Shown: piece by piece, positions 1 through 7,557 of the stretch | Position numbering within the stretch: the stretch's first letter is position 1 | Layout: each line of letters opens with the position of its first letter | Assembly: GCF_000198775.1 (NCBI RefSeq) | Contig: NC_014718.1 | Location: 731,836 to 756,238, forward strand | Reading direction: 5' to 3' | DNA from: Mycetohabitans rhizoxinica HKI 454 | Lineage (GTDB): Bacteria > Pseudomonadota > Gammaproteobacteria > Burkholderiales > Burkholderiaceae | Length of the DNA: 24,403 bases | Translations under genes and position numbers: made by a program | Notes under the pieces: generated by a model | Told to the model about the DNA's origin: nothing | Seen by the model: the letters and a program-made list of their open reading frames with translations, nothing else | The model's database searches: none

Positions 1-701
1 GTCAATGCGCCTTTGACGGGTTGGCTCAATTGCATGACTTCCAGCTTCTGTGCTGATTTGGCAACAAAGCCGAAGGCCAAATCCACCAGCAGAAGAATGA
101 ACATAATCGGCGTAGCGAGTTTGGCCGTCATCTGCATCAACGTATCCGTTTGATGCAATACAAAACTCTGGAGGATATTCTCGGCAACTGGCGTACGAGA
201 CGTAAGCGGCCACCAGTTGTATGAATCGTATAATACGCCGAGCAGTGCAGGCATACCACCCAGCGTCCAGAATGCCACGGTGGCGATCTGCATCAGCAAT
301 GTACCGGTTGGCGTATTCTGCTCTGACCGCACCGGATTGGTAATTTGGATATTGTTATAGCCAGTCAAATCGTCGATGTACGTTCCGGCACTTTCCGCTA
401 CCCAAAATACGATCGACGCCGAAAAGCCGAGTGCAAGCCCGATGATGGCCTCGCGTACGAAAGTTTCGACAAACATCAGGCCCGACATCGATTCAAATAA
501 AGACGCGGGCTGGCCGTAAGCGATAAATGAACTGAACAACAGCACAACGCCATTGCGAGCAACGCCTTGCAGAACGCCGTCGGCAGTCGGCGGAAACATG
601 AAAAATAAGATAAAGGCGCGCTCAGAGCATAATGTCAGCATTGCCAAATAGCCATGAATCGCTTCATGGTACTCGCCATAGATCTCCAATAGCCCGTTCA
701 T
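1..701 (-). CDS. sctT: SctT (HrcT/YscT) export-gate protein, C-terminus cut off
   Basis: Inner-membrane component of the T3SS export gate, which forms the pore complex with SctR and SctS. Translation from the ATG at 701 gives at least 233 residues starting MNGLLEIYGEYHEAIHGYLA, with several hydrophobic segments and the family-typical stretches VETFVREAIIGLALGF and ESAGTYIDD. The reading frame is still open at base 1, so the last part (normally about 260-280 residues in total) lies outside the window. The start overlaps the stop of the upstream coiled-coil gene in an ATGA, indicating translational coupling. This is the last visible gene of the hrpB1-to-sctT operon. In related clusters the secretin gene sctC follows, but it cannot be seen here. 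Family assignment is firm. Confidence 0.93.
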   Translation of the reverse strand, partial: MNGLLEIYGEYHEAIHGYLAMLTLCSERAFILFFMFPPTADGVLQGVARNGVVLLFSSFIAYGQPASLFESMSGLMFVETFVREAIIGLALGFSASIVFWVAESAGTYIDDLTGYNNIQITNPVRSEQNTPTGTLLMQIATVAFWTLGGMPALLGVLYDSYNWWPLTSRTPVAENILQSFVLHQTDTLMQMTAKLATPIMFILLLVDLAFGFVAKSAQKLEVMQLSQPVKGAL

Positions 702-1219
702 CGTCGCCCCGTTCCTGATCGTATATAGTTCCTGGCCCGTGCTAACGCCGCCTCCTCGGCTTCCTCGTCAGCGATGTCGCTCGCAAGCTCGTCGAGTTTG
801 CGACGCAACACGCCAATGCGACGCTCGCATACATCGATCCGCCCACGGTTGCTCGCGATGGCTTGTGCGGTACGGGAGATTTCATCGGTCTTTTCCCGAT
901 ACTGCTGTTCGAGCGCAGCCAACTCACGTTGCAACACTCGGATACGATCCGTGACGAGATCCATATATCGCATCGAAGCCTGCATTTCAGCGATTGAAAA
1001 GCAACTACTGCCGGTCATCATTTGGGCAATGCGCTCTTCATTGGCGCGCACTACGTCCCGCTCCCGCTCGATCTGGGTGCCTTTGTCTTCACAGCTATGG
1101 AGCAACGTCGCCTGTTCGTCGCGCTGCTGAGCGAGCATTTCGCGCAATTCATCTTCTATGCGCTTTCGGCGAATTACCGCCCGGCGCAACGCAGTGATTC
1201 GGCGGTCTGAACCTCGCAT
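698..1219 (-). CDS. sctO: SctO/HrpB7-like coiled-coil stalk protein
   Basis: A 173-residue protein, very rich in Arg, Glu, Gln and Ala and almost entirely predicted coiled coil, with no membrane segment. Position between sctN and sctT matches HrpB7 of Xanthomonas/Burkholderia, the functional equivalent of YscO/FliJ, the stalk that links the ATPase to the SctV gate. A longer frame extends upstream to 1396 but would run deep into sctN, so I chose the ATG at 1219 (MRGSDRRITALRR), 10 bases after the sctN stop. The stop overlaps the sctT start (ATGA). Sequence identity in this family is low, so the call rests on coiled-coil character and synteny. Confidence 0.8.
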   Translation of the reverse strand: MRGSDRRITALRRAVIRRKRIEDELREMLAQQRDEQATLLHSCEDKGTQIERERDVVRANEERIAQMMTGSSCFSIAEMQASMRYMDLVTDRIRVLQRELAALEQQYREKTDEISRTAQAIASNRGRIDVCERRIGVLRRKLDELASDIADEEAEEAALARARNYIRSGTGRR

Positions 1220-1229
1220 GACGCTCCCG

Positions 1230-2609
1230 CTAGTTGCGTACCAGATCGAACAAGCGGGACTGTGTATCGTCGGGGTCCGCCCACTCGTCAGTACGCTGGC
1301 CCAGGAAATCGCGGATTGCGTCAATCTTGGCGATCGCCTCGTCAGCAAGCGGATTCCCCCCAGGCTGGTATTCACCGATCTGCAGCAGCATCTCAACCTC
1401 CCGGTGCTTTGCGAGCAATTCGCGCACGCGCGCGGCAGCGTCCACGTACTCTCGGGGCATCACCTGCGACATGACGCGAGACAGGCTCCCGAGCACGTCA
1501 ATCGCCGGATACTGGTTCCTCGCTGCAATCTCGCGCGACAGGATCATATGGCCATCCAGGATGCCCCGGACTTCTTCCGCGATCGGATCACTACCGCTTT
1601 CGTCCTCGGCCAATACCGTATATAACGCCGTAATCGAGCCGGTCGCACCCATGCCGGCACGCTCCAGCAGCCGCGGCAGCTCCGCAAAAATAGACGGCGG
1701 AAAACCGCGTCGCGCCGGTGGCTCACCCGCTGCCAGTCCAATCTCGCGTTGCGCACGGGCAAACCGAGTCAGCGAATCCATCATCAACAATACGCGTTGA
1801 CCGCGATCTCGGAAATACTCGGCAATTGCAGTGGCGACATACGCCGCCTTCGCGCGCTCGATCGAGGACCGATCCGACGTTGCACAGACGACCACCGATC
1901 GTGCCATGCCCTCCTTGCCGAGAATCAACTCGACGAATTCCCGCACCTCACGGCCCCGCTCGCCGATCAGTGCAATGACCGTAACGTCGCATTGCGCTCC
2001 GCGCGCGAACATACCGAGCAGCGTGCTCTTGCCGACGCCAGCGGGTGCAAAAATGCCCATGCGCTGGCCCTCCGCGAGCGTCATCATGCTATCCACGACA
2101 CGCACGCCCGTGGCCAGCGGATACTCGATCATACGGCGACTCATGGGATCGGGAGAATCCGCAAAGATTGGGCGCTCCTCATTCGCGTCGATGGGACCGA
2201 ACCCATCGATCGGCTGGCCCAGGCTGTCAATCACACGGCCAAGCAACCCCTCGCCGACGGGAACCGACAGCGGACGTCCAAGCCCGATCACTCGGGTCGA
2301 GCGTGATATGCTTTCCAACCGCGAGAACGGCGACAATAATGCCACGTCGCGCGTAAAACCAATCACCTCGGCATGCTGCAGCAAGCTGCCGTCCGCCGCG
2401 CGCAGCTCGCATAGTTCGCCCAGTGTCACATCTAATCCGCCGACCTTCACGAGCGTGCCGATGACCTCCAGCACCTTACCGTTGCGCGCGATCGCCCGGG
2501 TCGACAGAATGGCCTTCTCGATTGCATCGGTCAGGCGATGCGCATCAAGCTCAAGCGCTTTCTCATATTCGGCCTCGCCGGTGCAGCCGACGTTATATAC
2601 ATGATTCAT
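1230..2609 (-). CDS. sctN: SctN (HrcN) T3SS ATPase
   Basis: Hexameric ATPase at the cytoplasmic base of the injectisome; it strips chaperones from substrates and unfolds them. The 459-residue product carries the P-loop APAGVGKST (about residues 188-196), the LIGERGREV segment with the catalytic Glu (about 214-222), Walker B VLLMMDS (about 273-279) and the F1/V1 family signature near [11 protein letters not shown]. An upstream in-frame start at 2648 exists, but the ATG at 2609 (MNHVYNVG) is preferred because it overlaps the sctL stop as ATGA. Length and motifs are normal for the family. It sits between its regulator sctL and stalk sctO, as in other Hrp2 clusters. Confidence 0.97.
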   Translation of the reverse strand: MNHVYNVGCTGEAEYEKALELDAHRLTDAIEKAILSTRAIARNGKVLEVIGTLVKVGGLDVTLGELCELRAADGSLLQHAEVIGFTRDVALLSPFSRLESISRSTRVIGLGRPLSVPVGEGLLGRVIDSLGQPIDGFGPIDANEERPIFADSPDPMSRRMIEYPLATGVRVVDSMMTLAEGQRMGIFAPAGVGKSTLLGMFARGAQCDVTVIALIGERGREVREFVELILGKEGMARSVVVCATSDRSSIERAKAAYVATAIAEYFRDRGQRVLLMMDSLTRFARAQREIGLAAGEPPARRGFPPSIFAELPRLLERAGMGATGSITALYTVLAEDESGSDPIAEEVRGILDGHMILSREIAARNQYPAIDVLGSLSRVMSQVMPREYVDAAARVRELLAKHREVEMLLQIGEYQPGGNPLADEAIAKIDAIRDFLGQRTDEWADPDDTQSRLFDLVRN

Positions 2610-3685
2610 GGCGCGTGCTCCGACTCCCCACGAGTGAATCGGCCCCATTCGTCCGACGCGACATCCGCATCGTCGTCCAACTCGCCTTCGTCCTCATCGA
2701 CATCCGCGACGTCTTCCTCGACATCCGTAGCATCCTCGCCGATATCCGTGGCGTCCTCTTCCACATTCGTAGCACCAACAAGATCGTCATCCCAAATCTG
2801 CTCGTCACCTGCCCCATCGGCACACACATCGTCGTCCATTAAAGAAACGCGTGTCTGAGGATCGCCGGCGTTATGCGACTCGTCGTCCAGGTGGTCTTCA
2901 TCGCCGTCGTCGGGCAGTCGGACGTCCGGTTGTGCGACACGGTCCATCCCCTTTCCGGTTTCTTCCATCTCAACCAACGACCGTTTCAGGGTTCTTGTGA
3001 TTGCGGTACGCATGGCCCGCAACTGAGTAGCAAGGCTCGCATCTATTGAACCAAAGTCTGATTCACAAATACAGCTTCCGGCGGGCAATTGCCGGTCCGC
3101 AACGACAGTGAGTGGAAACGGGCGTCCCATTTCCCTCCACCGCGCTGCTAAGCGCTCAAATGCAACACAAGCCTTGTCGTGATCCACCTCGCTGACAACC
3201 ACCCGCACATATGCTGCGCCTTCGACGATTCGATCGACAACCTCCAACGCACGCTCGAACAGTGCGTCGCTATGCTGCACCTGTACGATCTGTTCGACAC
3301 CGACAGTCACTATCTGCGCCAGTCGTTCACGCATGCGGACCTGCATCCGACGCTCGCCGTTGGCCAGGTCCGCCAGCCGCTCCATCCACTCAGACAGCGC
3401 GCGCTGCTCTCCTTCCTGATACCCGCGTTCTGCTGCTATCTCATACTCCCGCTTGGCATCATCAATTATTTGTTGGGCAGCATCGCGCGCTGCGCTGATC
3501 AATGCAGCAGCCTCTTTCTCTGCACGCTCGATTGCCGCACGCCGATCCGCTTCCAGTTGAGCATAGGCCTGCTCAATAGTCATCAGTGCGCCAAACTCCT
3601 GCGCCGGAATGATGTCGCTGTCGGCGCCAACGCGAGCAGCGAGCGTTTCGGGCAAACAATACGGTGACCTCAGCCAAATAGCCAT
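2606..3685 (-). CDS. sctL: SctL (HrpB5/YscL) ATPase stator with unusual acidic tail
   Basis: Peripheral stator that binds and restrains SctN and links it to the C-ring pods. From the ATG at 3685 ([10 protein letters not shown]) the product is 359 residues, against roughly 200-240 usual for the family. Residues about 40-110 form a charged helical region typical of FliH/YscL, and about 115-240 the conserved C-terminal domain that binds the ATPase. Residues 241-359 are an added, strongly acidic tail, part of which (about 307-341) is a degenerate 7-residue repeat encoded by a 21-base repeat. The start overlaps the end of sctK by 16 bases; an upstream start at 3772 would lie inside sctK and is unlikely. 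The stop overlaps the sctN start. Core function is confident; the role of the tail is unknown. Confidence 0.9.
   Translation of the reverse strand: MAIWLRSPYCLPETLAARVGADSDIIPAQEFGALMTIEQAYAQLEADRRAAIERAEKEAAALISAARDAAQQIIDDAKREYEIAAERGYQEGEQRALSEWMERLADLANGERRMQVRMRERLAQIVTVGVEQIVQVQHSDALFERALEVVDRIVEGAAYVRVVVSEVDHDKACVAFERLAARWREMGRPFPLTVVADRQLPAGSCICESDFGSIDASLATQLRAMRTAITRTLKRSLVEMEETGKGMDRVAQPDVRLPDDGDEDHLDDESHNAGDPQTRVSLMDDDVCADGAGDEQIWDDDLVGATNVEEDATDIGEDATDVEEDVADVDEDEGELDDDADVASDEWGRFTRGESEHAP
2698..2781 (-). repeat. Four imperfect 21-base tandem repeats coding the acidic tail of SctL
   Basis: On the plus strand the units start at 2698, 2719, 2740 and 2761, each close to the pattern cgacatccgtagcrtcctc. 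Read in the gene they encode degenerate heptads such as [21 protein letters not shown] and VDEDEGE. The 21-base period keeps the frame, so copy-number change would lengthen or shorten the tail without breaking the protein. Confidence 0.85.
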
Positions 3686-4377
3686 TTCCACTCCGGCAGC
3701 CACGCGCTTAAATGAGTTATCAGATTGCGCGTTCCTTGCTTGTCCAGTCCGCCCACGCGTCCATTGAGCCATCGCGACGGCCCGGCATCACGCGGCAACG
3801 CAAGCCGTAGCAGCATACGCGACGTAGTCATGGCCGCAGCACCCTCTTCATCCCGGATCACCAAAAAGTAGCCTTCCAGCGCCAATGTCTGCGCGTCCAT
3901 TTCATCCAATGACAGCATTGTTCCACCCAACTCAAACGCCGCGATATCGGGTGCGCCAAAGGATGCCTGCACAATCGAGTCGAGAGGAACACCTGTCCAG
4001 TCAGCCAAGCGCATGCGGCTTCCCTTATCAATCAGGTGACGGATCTGCGCACTACGAAACAACAACGCGCGCACTCTCAACATGCGCAAGCCCTGCTCGG
4101 GCGGAAGCGCATCGAACATCACCGCACCAGGCGCAAGAAATGAGGCCATGCTGGGCATCCGCACGCCGCTGGCACGACATAGAATGAAGGAGGCTTTGTC
4201 TAGCAGCGTGCGCGGGCCACTAGACAATTCGGCTCGTAACGTTTCGGCTACGCGGACATCGACGCCCAGCGCCCCGGCGAGCCACGATGGGTGCGCCCAG
4301 CAAATCGCATCGCGTATATTACGGTCGTATGCTTGAAGCGCTGCAGCGGCACGGTCGAAAGGCGACATAGCGACCAT
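3670..4377 (-). CDS. sctK: SctK (HrpB4-like) sorting-platform protein
   Basis: A soluble 235-residue protein without membrane segments, lying between sctJ and sctL exactly where HrpB4/SctK is found in Hrp2 clusters. SctK proteins connect the SctQ-SctL pods to the SctD ring at the inner membrane. The N-terminus (FDRAAAALQAYDRNIRDAICWAHP region) and a Trp-rich C-terminus (LPEWKWLFG) are visible. Start chosen at 4377, five bases after the sctJ stop; an ATG three codons later (4368) has the better upstream purine run and is equally possible. The family is poorly conserved, so the name leans on synteny. Confidence 0.78.
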   Translation of the reverse strand: MVAMSPFDRAAAALQAYDRNIRDAICWAHPSWLAGALGVDVRVAETLRAELSSGPRTLLDKASFILCRASGVRMPSMASFLAPGAVMFDALPPEQGLRMLRVRALLFRSAQIRHLIDKGSRMRLADWTGVPLDSIVQASFGAPDIAAFELGGTMLSLDEMDAQTLALEGYFLVIRDEEGAAAMTTSRMLLRLALPRDAGPSRWLNGRVGGLDKQGTRNLITHLSAWLPEWKWLFG

Positions 4378-4382
4378 CCCGC

Positions 4383-5180
4383 TTACGGAGCCGACGCCGC
4401 ACCATCCTGCTTCGATCGCCCACGCAAAAGCCCAGCTATACGGCCAAACAGCTTACGGCCGTCGCTCGCGCCATTGCGAAATAGCCACCAAGCTGTCGAC
4501 AATAGTATCAAAAGTAGTATCGCCGTCACGACGGGCAATATATAGGATTGCTTTTTGGGCATACGCGATAGATCCAGTGGATCCGCCGGGACCGCGGTAA
4601 CGCTGACCGCTTCATACGTCAGACCCTCGACACTGTGTACCACCAGCGTCTTAATCTGTGGCACCAATGCCGCCACATCGGAATCCGGCCGGTACTTGAT
4701 AAATACCGACGCGGACGAGGGTTTAGCTTGCAAGGCAAGTGGGTCGTTGTTTGGCAATACAATTTGCACCCGAGCAACCACAACACCATCAATTTTAGAC
4801 AACGTGTTGGATAATTCCTGCGACAGTCCGTATATGAACCGCACGCGCTCCTCAGTCGGCGTGGAAACTAACCCATCTCTTTTAAACAGGCTTCCGAGGT
4901 CGTCATACTTGGCATGCGGTAATCCACGTGCACGCAACACTTCCATCGCACGCACAATCTCTGCTTCTTCTACGCTCAACGACCACGTTTTTCCGTTATC
5001 TGGCGTGCTCTTGGACGCGTCCACGCCGCGCTCCAGCAAAGCAACCATCATTTCATTGACGTCCTGTTCGGACAGGTTATTGTACAGCTCCTTATGGCAG
5101 CCCCATAACGAGAGACACACCAGCAAAGCCAAAACTATCCGGCTGATTCGGATGACAATAGTTCGTTGCCCGGTCAACAT
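4383..5180 (-). CDS. sctJ: SctJ (HrcJ/YscJ) inner-membrane ring lipoprotein
   Basis: Forms the inner-membrane ring of the basal body with SctD. The 265-residue protein has a short basic N-terminus, a hydrophobic signal segment and a lipobox ending LWGC with the lipidated Cys at residue 28. The YscJ/FliF domain follows with typical segments ([22 protein letters not shown]), then a C-terminal transmembrane helix near residues 213-235 and a short basic cytoplasmic tail. Three bases separate it from the sctI stop and five from the sctK start. Full length, no anomaly. Confidence 0.96.
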   Translation of the reverse strand: MLTGQRTIVIRISRIVLALLVCLSLWGCHKELYNNLSEQDVNEMMVALLERGVDASKSTPDNGKTWSLSVEEAEIVRAMEVLRARGLPHAKYDDLGSLFKRDGLVSTPTEERVRFIYGLSQELSNTLSKIDGVVVARVQIVLPNNDPLALQAKPSSASVFIKYRPDSDVAALVPQIKTLVVHSVEGLTYEAVSVTAVPADPLDLSRMPKKQSYILPVVTAILLLILLSTAWWLFRNGASDGRKLFGRIAGLLRGRSKQDGAASAP

Positions 5181-5183
5181 GTG

Positions 5184-5570
5184 CTATTGGTTCTTCAGCA
5201 ATGTTTCGATAGAGCCTTTTGTCGAAGTTGTGAGTGACATCGCAACGGTAGTCTCCACCTGAAGATTCGCCACCCTGGTCATCACCAAGTTTGATGCTGC
5301 TGCCGTCTCACCAGGAGATAAGTTTCCCATATTATGCTGTAATGCATCGACGTCATTTAGCACCTGCTCCATCTGTACATCGTGTGTGCCGACGATCCTG
5401 CTTAGCGCCGACATCTCACCACTCGGCTCGGTGGTAGGTGCCGCGACGTCGGCTTGCTGCATCAACGCCTGAAATCGACTGACCGCCTCCGGTGAAGGCA
5501 TCGTCTTGTCAGCGTCCTGCGCCCGGCCCAGAATGGTCTCCATACCTGCCATTTGAAGCGGCTGAGTCAT
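5184..5570 (-). CDS. sctI: SctI-type inner rod protein (HrpB2)
   Basis: A 128-residue early substrate thought to form the inner rod below the needle. It lies between hrpB1 and sctJ as HrpB2 does in Xanthomonas and Ralstonia. The conserved C-terminal part contains NLVMTRVANLQVETTVAM followed by a TKGSIETLLKNQ end typical of rod proteins. The frame could begin with GTG at 5597, overlapping the hrpB1 stop, but the ATG at 5570 (MTQPLQMAG) has a GGAG ribosome site about 9 bases upstream and is preferred. The protein has no signal peptide. Confidence 0.85.
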   Translation of the reverse strand: MTQPLQMAGMETILGRAQDADKTMPSPEAVSRFQALMQQADVAAPTTEPSGEMSALSRIVGTHDVQMEQVLNDVDALQHNMGNLSPGETAAASNLVMTRVANLQVETTVAMSLTTSTKGSIETLLKNQ

Positions 5571-5596
5571 GTCACTGCTCCATGTCGGATCAAACA

Positions 5597-6172
5597 CTAC
5601 AGTCGAAGAAAGTTGGCCTGCGGGACAAACGCAGTACCAGCATCGGTCAGCTCACTTTTTTCCGGCGCCGTCCCTTGCTGCTCAAGCTCCCGCATTTGTT
5701 CTGCGCAAGACTCGGGTAGCACAAAGTTACCTGTCCTGCGATACGCATCCATGGCCATACGCAAATCAGCACGGGCGCGCATGGCGCGCACAAGCTTGCG
5801 GCTGTCCTCGCCCGCGTCTGATTCATCAATTTCGTCGGCAAGCACCTGCCATGCGGAATCGCCTCTATAAAACAACGCGAGTGCAAGTAATGCCTTTGCA
5901 TACAAGAATCCAGGGCGCTCGTGCAGTACTTCTTCCAGCGCCTGCACTGCGTCATCCCATCGCCCCCGGGAGATCCATAGCATGCCTTCCAGCGCTTTGA
6001 ACTCCAGAGCGTTCGGGCGCATGACCCGCAACGCGTCGATAACCATTTCCGCATCCTCAGTATCGCCGGATGCAGCCTGAAAATTTACCTGCAGGAAAAG
6101 CGACACGACCTCGATCAGTCCACCGACGATAAGTTTGTCGGCCTTCATGTACTGCTGTGACGAAATGCTCAT
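5597..6172 (-). CDS. hrpB1: HrpB1/HrpK-family T3SS protein
   Basis: First gene of the left operon, 191 residues, helical and TPR-like (repeated helix pairs around residues 30-140, for example LEFKALEGMLWISRGRWDDA). HrpB1 (HrpK in Ralstonia) is restricted to Hrp2-type systems, where family members bind peptidoglycan or assist assembly of the periplasmic part of the apparatus. Here there is no obvious signal peptide. ATG at 6172 opens MSISSQQYMKADKL. A perfect PIP box and -10 element lie upstream (6300-6324 and 6263-6268), giving a predicted leader of roughly 85 bases. Confidence 0.85.
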   Translation of the reverse strand: MSISSQQYMKADKLIVGGLIEVVSLFLQVNFQAASGDTEDAEMVIDALRVMRPNALEFKALEGMLWISRGRWDDAVQALEEVLHERPGFLYAKALLALALFYRGDSAWQVLADEIDESDAGEDSRKLVRAMRARADLRMAMDAYRRTGNFVLPESCAEQMRELEQQGTAPEKSELTDAGTAFVPQANFLRL

Positions 6173-6262
6173 GATGTAGGGTTCCAGACAAATCCCACCG
6201 CAGGTTTTTTCGATTTTTGTACAACGATGCCAACTCGCCTCATGCGCGATGCCGGTACGGCA

Positions 6263-6268
6263 ACATTA
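6263..6268 (-). promoter_or_regulatory. -10 element (TAATGT) of the hrpB1 promoter
   Basis: TAATGT on the minus strand, 31 bases downstream of the PIP box; fits the YANNNT consensus used with PIP boxes. Predicted transcription start is about 6256-6258. Confidence 0.75.
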
Positions 6269-6299
6269 GCGTAACGGCCGCCCCAATCGGCTCACGGTC

Positions 6300-6324
6300 G
6301 CGAAGTATACGTCGTCCACGCGAA
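6300..6324 (-). promoter_or_regulatory. Perfect PIP/hrpII box for the hrpB1-sctT operon
   Basis: On the minus strand this reads TTCGC-N15-TTCGC, an exact match to the plant-inducible-promoter box bound by AraC-type activators HrpX/HrpB in Xanthomonas and Ralstonia/Burkholderia. A TANNNT -10 element begins after 31 intervening bases, within the 30-32 base spacing described for active boxes. Confidence 0.9.
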
Positions 6325-6336
6325 GCACACGGCCGC

Positions 6337-6362
6337 TTCGTGTAGCCATGTTTCCGCTTCGC
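6337..6362 (+). promoter_or_regulatory. Near-PIP box for the sctU operon, spacer one base too long
   Basis: TTCGT-N16-TTCGC on the plus strand. The half-sites are good but the spacer is 16 rather than 15 bases between 5-base half-sites. A TANNNT element (TAGTGT, 6393-6398) follows at exactly 30 bases, supporting a genuine promoter. The box lies only 12 bases from the divergent perfect PIP box. Confidence 0.65.
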
Positions 6363-6392
6363 CCTATTACACCGAGTTCAACGGGATATTGT

Positions 6393-6398
6393 TAGTGT
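6393..6398 (+). promoter_or_regulatory. -10 element (TAGTGT) of the sctU promoter
   Basis: TAGTGT, 30 bases after the near-PIP box, about 58 bases before the sctU ATG. Fits YANNNT. Confidence 0.6.
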
Positions 6399-6422
6399 GG
6401 GCCCTCGCCCAACGGCCTACCC

Positions 6423-6437
6423 CCGGTCCGGGACCGG
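6423..6437 (+). repeat. Palindrome in the sctU leader, just before the ribosome site
   Basis: CCGGTCC-G-GGACCGG, a perfect inverted repeat ending 6 bases before the GGAG ribosome site (6444-6447) of sctU. It could fold as a 6-bp stem with a 3-base loop in the mRNA or serve as a protein site; function unknown. Confidence 0.6.
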
Positions 6438-6455
6438 ATCGACGGAGAGCGCATC

Positions 6456-7538
6456 ATGAGCGACGAGAAAACCGAAGAACCGACCGAAAAGCGACTACGT
6501 GACGCTCGACGCGACGGTCAAGTAGCAAAAAGCACTGACTTGACCGACGCTGCAGTTATGTGCGCATCCATCGCCGTACTGGTGGCTGCCGCCAGCATGT
6601 TCACCGACGCCTTTCGTGCACTGATCCATACGACGTTGGACTTCGTTACAACGAACCGCAGCAATACGATGTTGGTCGCATCGGCATTCAAGCTCGGTCG
6701 CCAATCGTTAACCATCATCGTGCCATGCGTGGCAGCGACGGCGCTCTGCGCGTTCGCCGCACTGTTCGCACAAGTGGGCTTCCAGATCAGCACGAAGCCC
6801 GTAACACCGAATCCCACGGCGGTAAACCCTGCAAGCGGAATTAAACGGATATTCTCGCTTCGTACTGTGGTCGATATGACCAAGTCACTGCTCAAGGCGG
6901 CGCTGGTCGCCTGCGTCATGTGGTACACGATTCGCGGACTGATACCGCTCATCGCCACCTCGCTGTATCAGCCGCTTCCTGAACTATCGAGACTGTTCTG
7001 GACGGTTTTGCTCAAGCTATTCTCTGCCGCCGCGCTGGTCTTCATTGTGATTGCGGCGCTCGACTTCAAGCTGCAAAAATTTCTTTTCACGCGGCAAATG
7101 CGCATGAGCAAAGACGAAATCAAGCGAGAGTACAAGCAGCAGGAAGGCGATCCTCAACTCAAAGGCGAGCGCAAGCGCATCGCGCGAGAGTGGGCACAGG
7201 AGGCACCACCGAGGCTGCGCGTCGGCCTTGCAAACGCACTCATCGTCAATCCAACTCACTATGCCGTAGCAATTCGCTACGCGCCCGAAGAATGTCCACT
7301 GCCCGTCGTGATCGCAAAGGGCCACGATGAGAGCGCTGCCGAATTAAGGCGGTACGCTGCGCAAGCACGCGTGCCGATCATTGGCAATCCGCCAATCGCC
7401 CGCGCGCTGCACCGCGTGAAGATCGACGAGCCTATTCCAGAAGCACTGTTCGAAGCAGTTGCAGCCATCCTGCGTTGGGTCGACTCCCTCGGCCCCAGGC
7501 AGACAGACTCTGGCAACGCTGCCACTTCGACACACTGA
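6456..7538 (+). CDS. sctU: SctU (HrcU/YscU) autocleaving switch protein
   Basis: Export-apparatus protein that switches substrate specificity from rod/needle to later substrates after self-cleavage. The 360-residue product begins MSDEKTEEPTEKRLRDARRDGQ, the standard family N-terminus, has four hydrophobic segments (about residues 30-55, 82-108, 143-163, 180-203), and carries the autocleavage site NPTH at residues 265-268. A GGAG ribosome site lies 8 bases before ATG 6456. First gene of the rightward operon, behind a near-PIP box. Complete and normal. Confidence 0.97.
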   Translation: MSDEKTEEPTEKRLRDARRDGQVAKSTDLTDAAVMCASIAVLVAAASMFTDAFRALIHTTLDFVTTNRSNTMLVASAFKLGRQSLTIIVPCVAATALCAFAALFAQVGFQISTKPVTPNPTAVNPASGIKRIFSLRTVVDMTKSLLKAALVACVMWYTIRGLIPLIATSLYQPLPELSRLFWTVLLKLFSAAALVFIVIAALDFKLQKFLFTRQMRMSKDEIKREYKQQEGDPQLKGERKRIAREWAQEAPPRLRVGLANALIVNPTHYAVAIRYAPEECPLPVVIAKGHDESAAELRRYAAQARVPIIGNPPIARALHRVKIDEPIPEALFEAVAAILRWVDSLGPRQTDSGNAATSTH

Positions 7539-7557
7539 GTTCCAGGCCCATACTGAC

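Noticed and set aside
1749..2604. Long plus-strand open frames opposite sctN (up to 257 codons)
   Set aside because: They are antisense shadows of a strongly conserved ATPase gene in high-GC DNA; their translations are low complexity and have no ribosome site or family feature.
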